Shown here: positions 20,442 to 22,829 of the stretch, piece by piece
Layout of the letters: each line of letters starts with the position of its first letter
How positions within the stretch are numbered: the first letter of the stretch is position 1
Assembly: GCA_005882525.1 (NCBI GenBank)
Contig: VBGO01000101.1
Location: 1 to 22,829, forward strand
From: Chloroflexota bacterium
Lineage (GTDB): Bacteria; Chloroflexota; Dormibacteria; CF-121
Direction of reading: 5' to 3'
DNA: 22,829 nt
The notes under the pieces: generated by a model
Told to the model about the DNA's origin: nothing
Seen by the model: the letters and a program-made list of their open reading frames with translations, nothing else
Database searches by the model: none
Translations under genes and position numbers: made by a program

Positions 20442-21038
20442 ATGGGAACCTGGAAGTTCGATCCGATGCACACACAAGTCGAGTTCTCGGCAAAGCATCT
20501 CGGGATGATGACCGTCCGTGGCCACTTCGCCGAGGTGACGGCATCTGGTCAGCTCTATCCTGACCAGCCGGAACGCTCGACCGTCGAAGTGACGATCAAC
20601 ACGGCGAGCATCCGCACCCACAATGAGCAGAGGGACAACGACCTGCGCGCCTCCAACTTCCTGGAGGTCGACAAGTACCCGACGATCACGTTCAAGAGCA
20701 CCAAGGTCGAGCCGAAAAGCGAGGAGCGGGGTACGCTCACCGGTGACCTGATGATCAAGGGCGTCACCCGTCCGGTGACCCTCAACGTGGTGAAGTACGG
20801 CGAGTTCAACGATCCAATGATGGGTCATCGAATTGGCTATGCCGCGGAAACCAAGATCAATCGGAAGGACTTCGGCATGCGCTTCGACATGATGATGGAC
20901 GGCAAATTCGTGGTCAGCAACGATATCCAGATCAATATCGAGGGTGAGCTGGTCGAGGTGGTGGAGCAGGCAACGGCCGACACGACGGCCGGACCGGCGT
21001 CTGACCAAAAATCAAGGGCACAACAAACGACGACCTGA
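20442..21038 (+). CDS. YceI-family lipid-binding protein
   Basis: 198 residues; the ATG at 20442 has a strong site (GAGGAGG) upstream. The YceI lipocalin-like barrel is evident: 'MGTWKFDPMHTQVEFSAKHLGMMTVRGHF', 'VEVTINTASIRTHNEQRDNDLRASNFLEVDKYPTITFKSTKV', 'GDLMIKGVTRPVTL', 'KINRKDFGM' and 'VSNDIQINIEGELV'. There is no signal peptide, unlike periplasmic YceI of enterobacteria, so it is likely cytosolic. YceI proteins bind polyisoprenoid-type lipids. The last 25 residues are Thr/Gln-rich and probably disordered. The divergent HxlR regulator points to control by a chemical or oxidative cue. Confidence 0.92.
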   Translation: MGTWKFDPMHTQVEFSAKHLGMMTVRGHFAEVTASGQLYPDQPERSTVEVTINTASIRTHNEQRDNDLRASNFLEVDKYPTITFKSTKVEPKSEERGTLTGDLMIKGVTRPVTLNVVKYGEFNDPMMGHRIGYAAETKINRKDFGMRFDMMMDGKFVVSNDIQINIEGELVEVVEQATADTTAGPASDQKSRAQQTTT

Positions 21039-21055
21039 GGGTTCAGCCCTGCGCT

Positions 21056-21256
21056 TTGCTGCTGCGTTTCGGTTTGAGCACGGCCAGCTATGTAGGGATC
21101 ATCGTTGCCGGCGTCCTGCTTTTTTCATCGCTCAACTCGGGCTTCACCGTGCTGGTCGTCGCCATCGTCGTCCTCCTGGTTATGTCCTTACGCAATACCT
21201 GGGACCTGTTGGTCACGGTCGGAGACGTAACGGTGGGGCGCGAAGCCCACAGGTAG
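21056..21256 (+). CDS. Small membrane protein overlapping the AlkA gene's 3' end
   Basis: 66 residues from a TTG at 21056 (start uncertain), 17 bases after YceI. Two membrane segments are visible: 'ASYVGIIVAGVLLFSSLNSG' and 'FTVLVVAIVVLLVMSLRNTW', then 'DLLVTVGDV'. The regular hydrophobic pattern supports coding, but the family is not known to me. Its last 169 bases are antisense to the extended tail of the DNA glycosylase frame. Confidence 0.6.
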   Translation: MLLRFGLSTASYVGIIVAGVLLFSSLNSGFTVLVVAIVVLLVMSLRNTWDLLVTVGDVTVGREAHR

Positions 21257-21852
21257 AAGCTCGCCAGGCTGCGGTTGGGTCGCCACTTTTCCCCGATGGC
21301 GTCGACCTCGCGCGGACTCGGCAGGTGGTCGAGCCGGTAGAGGCGCTGAACGGCGGATCGGATCCCAAGGTCGCCGATGGGCAGGATGTCGGGGCGCTGG
21401 AGATTGATCAGCAGAAACATGTCCGCGGTCCATCGTCCGAGTCCGCGGCTGGTCACGATCTGCTCGCGCACCGCGTCGTCCGAAAGCTTGTGCAGACGGT
21501 CGATCTGGAGTTCGCCGGAAATGATGTGCTCGGCCAGCGACCGGACGTATTCGACCTTCCTCTGGGACAACCCAACGCTCTTGAGAGTGGCAGGATCCAT
21601 GGCAAGCAGCTCGGCGGGTGACGGCATTCGCCCGGCGAACTGCTCCTCGAGCCGCCCGGCGATCGCCCGAGCGGCGTATCCGGATATTTGCTGGCCGATG
21701 ATCGAGTAGACGAGCACACTGAAGGGATCGCCCAGTGGCCGCGCTCGGCGCCAGGCTGTCGGATCGATTGGTTTGGTCGCATCGATCAGCCGCGCGAGCT
21801 TTCGGTCACTGGCCTTCAGCGTGGCCAACGCTCGATCCGGCTGGGCCGTCAC
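21088..21852 (-). CDS. AlkA-type DNA-3-methyladenine glycosylase (HhH-GPD)
   Basis: 254 residues from a GTG at 21852. The HhH-GPD superfamily core is clear: 'DPFSVLVYSIIGQQISGYAARAIAGRL' (42-68), the hairpin 'LKSVGLSQRKVEYVRSLAEHI' (90-110), 'TSRGLGRWTADMFLL' (134-148) and the catalytic Asp in 'LPIGDLGIRSAVQRLY' (D161). It ends like relatives at 'RSLASFYLWASRP' (about 206). It would excise alkylated bases. The remaining 48 residues (Ser/Thr/Arg-rich) have no family counterpart and run antisense to the small membrane protein, so a lost stop is possible. Its start overlaps the peroxidase stop by 4 bases (GTGA). Confidence 0.88.
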   Translation of the reverse strand: MTAQPDRALATLKASDRKLARLIDATKPIDPTAWRRARPLGDPFSVLVYSIIGQQISGYAARAIAGRLEEQFAGRMPSPAELLAMDPATLKSVGLSQRKVEYVRSLAEHIISGELQIDRLHKLSDDAVREQIVTSRGLGRWTADMFLLINLQRPDILPIGDLGIRSAVQRLYRLDHLPSPREVDAIGEKWRPNRSLASFYLWASRPTVTSPTVTNRSQVLRKDITRRTTMATTSTVKPELSDEKSRTPATMIPT

Positions 21853-22829
21853 CCAGCAAGGACCAGGAGATCGCGAATCTTGAAAATGCCAGCCTGGTGC
21901 GAAGGCAGCGTTGGCCGCCAGGACGGGTCATTGGACAGGTAGGACTCGGGATCCTCGCGGACGATCCCGACGAGCACCTCCGCGACAATGCGACCACCGA
22001 CCTCGCCCAAACGATCCCCGCCGGATTGGATCGCCGCCTCTCGAAGGATGTACAGCCAGAGCGGCGTCTCGTCTTGCCAGTCACCCAGGGCCAGCTCCTT
22101 GTGAGTCAGCGGTTTCGCCCCGATCGCTCGAGCCACCGCCTCGCCAGACGGCAGACCAGTGCCCTGGCCGCGCTGGAGGTCGCGAGAGGCGAGCGACCGA
22201 TAGGCGGTGATTTCGACGGCCCCCGTGATCGATTCGGGGAGCCGGATGAGGGACGCCGGCAGCTGTCCATCGATCGGCTTGGCTCGCTGCGCCGGCGGTC
22301 GACCGGGCACATCGAAGAGCAATGGCCAGTCGACGTAATGCTCGGATGCCAGAGGTCGGAACCCGGCCAGGTCGGGAAATACGGGAAAGCGCCGACCGCC
22401 CTCCCGAAGCTGGTAGTCCTCCTTAATTTGCGAGTGGCCGTACCGGTAGGCGGCATCAGCAAACTCGACCGGGATGAATGGCTCGCCGCGTGGGCGGTAG
22501 AAGCGCGGTCCATCGGTTAGCATCGCCGCCGTCAGCTGGGCCCCCACCAGGGTCGGCAGGAAATCGTTGAGGATCACCCACTGGTAATGCCACACCAGGG
22601 CCCGACGGGCATCCTCGAAGAGGTCCGACTCGGCGACGCCATCGGCCCGCAGGCGGTCGACCAGCTGGTTATGGGCGCGGATGAAGGCCAGCTGCAGACC
22701 GGTCATGAACGCGTGGACGTCGTTTCGCGGGTCGCCGACCAGGGCCGTCCCCTGCTGGTTGCGCGGCAGGTCACGGCCGCCAACGCCCAGGAGCAGCTTC
22801 GCCGGATCACCCTGGTCGAACAGGTACGG
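21849..22829 (-). CDS. Animal-type heme peroxidase (partial, N-terminus beyond window)
   Basis: The frame is open to the window edge, giving 326 visible residues. The internal ATG at 22706 is not the start, because the preceding 41 codons read family-like sequence ('LPRNQQGTALVGDPRNDVHAF'). The 'GDPRND...FIRAHNQLVDRL' segment, 'ARRALVWHYQWVILNDFLP' and 'FADAAYRYGHSQI' with the proximal heme-ligand His (codon 22436-22434) identify the animal-type peroxidase superfamily (PF03098), which in bacteria oxidises small substrates or halides with hydrogen peroxide. The distal-His region is outside the window. It is directly followed by the AlkA-type glycosylase with a GTGA overlap, an operon that joins an oxidant enzyme with DNA-alkylation repair. 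Confidence 0.85.
   Translation of the reverse strand, partial: PYLFDQGDPAKLLLGVGGRDLPRNQQGTALVGDPRNDVHAFMTGLQLAFIRAHNQLVDRLRADGVAESDLFEDARRALVWHYQWVILNDFLPTLVGAQLTAAMLTDGPRFYRPRGEPFIPVEFADAAYRYGHSQIKEDYQLREGGRRFPVFPDLAGFRPLASEHYVDWPLLFDVPGRPPAQRAKPIDGQLPASLIRLPESITGAVEITAYRSLASRDLQRGQGTGLPSGEAVARAIGAKPLTHKELALGDWQDETPLWLYILREAAIQSGGDRLGEVGGRIVAEVLVGIVREDPESYLSNDPSWRPTLPSHQAGIFKIRDLLVLAG

Noticed and set aside
1..22829. CRISPR arrays, transposases, integrases or phage genes
   Set aside because: No spaced direct repeats and no DDE, recombinase or phage structural motifs were seen in any frame.

Overview
The window is GC-rich (about two thirds G+C by eye), densely coded on both strands, with several GTG/TTG starts and many 4-base stop/start overlaps. 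It has no phage, insertion sequence, CRISPR or plasmid signature. The mix of genes suggests a free-living soil bacterium of the Chloroflexota / Candidatus Dormibacterota type, or a deep-branching actinobacterium. This is an inference from gene style; no taxonomic marker is present.

Layout. 1-1.9 kb: the edge of an unknown gene, a ParB-domain protein, tRNA-Thr and tRNA-Tyr, then two damaged genes (a truncated glycolipid-binding-domain gene and a frameshifted DUF3147-like membrane gene). 2-5.4 kb: a basic KGG-repeat stress-type protein, an aryl-CoA (benzoate-CoA type) ligase, and a broken FAD oxidoreductase convergent with it. 5.4-7.3 kb, minus strand: an overlapping cassette of nucleotidyltransferase, BON-domain protein and metallophosphoesterase, plus a small membrane protein. 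7.3-10.6 kb: an unrecognised protein, a SnoaL-like protein, a DUF4395 / membrane-thioredoxin pair, a hotdog thioesterase, a VOC-family protein and a small basic protein. 10.6-12.9 kb: a lone LuxR-type HTH divergent from a DcmR-like HTH-MEDS regulator, an EamA exporter and a lone CarD-type RID domain. 12.9-15.0 kb: a coiled-coil protein behind an S51-peptidase-like / CysS-C-terminal fusion, then a LapA-domain membrane protein. 15.0-16.3 kb: an ArsR repressor / SRPBCC pair with a clear promoter and palindromic operator, then a gene-poor stretch with a perfect 12-bp inverted repeat. 16.3-18.7 kb: an MFS permease with an apparent internal deletion, then a CopC-CopD fusion. 18.7-22.8 kb: a serine hydrolase, an HxlR regulator divergent from a YceI protein, a small membrane protein, and an AlkA-type glycosylase behind a heme peroxidase that runs off the window.

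Functional themes are mostly accessory: redox and stress handling (thioredoxin/DUF4395, YceI/HxlR, heme peroxidase, KGG protein), one- or two-component regulator/effector pairs (ArsR-SRPBCC, HxlR-YceI, DcmR-like) and transport. No obvious large undescribed system is visible. The best candidates for something less familiar are the nucleotidyltransferase-BON-phosphoesterase cassette and the amidotransferase-like/CysS-tail fusion with its coiled-coil partner. At least three genes carry small deletions or frameshifts, so base-level accuracy of the assembly should be considered when reading them.
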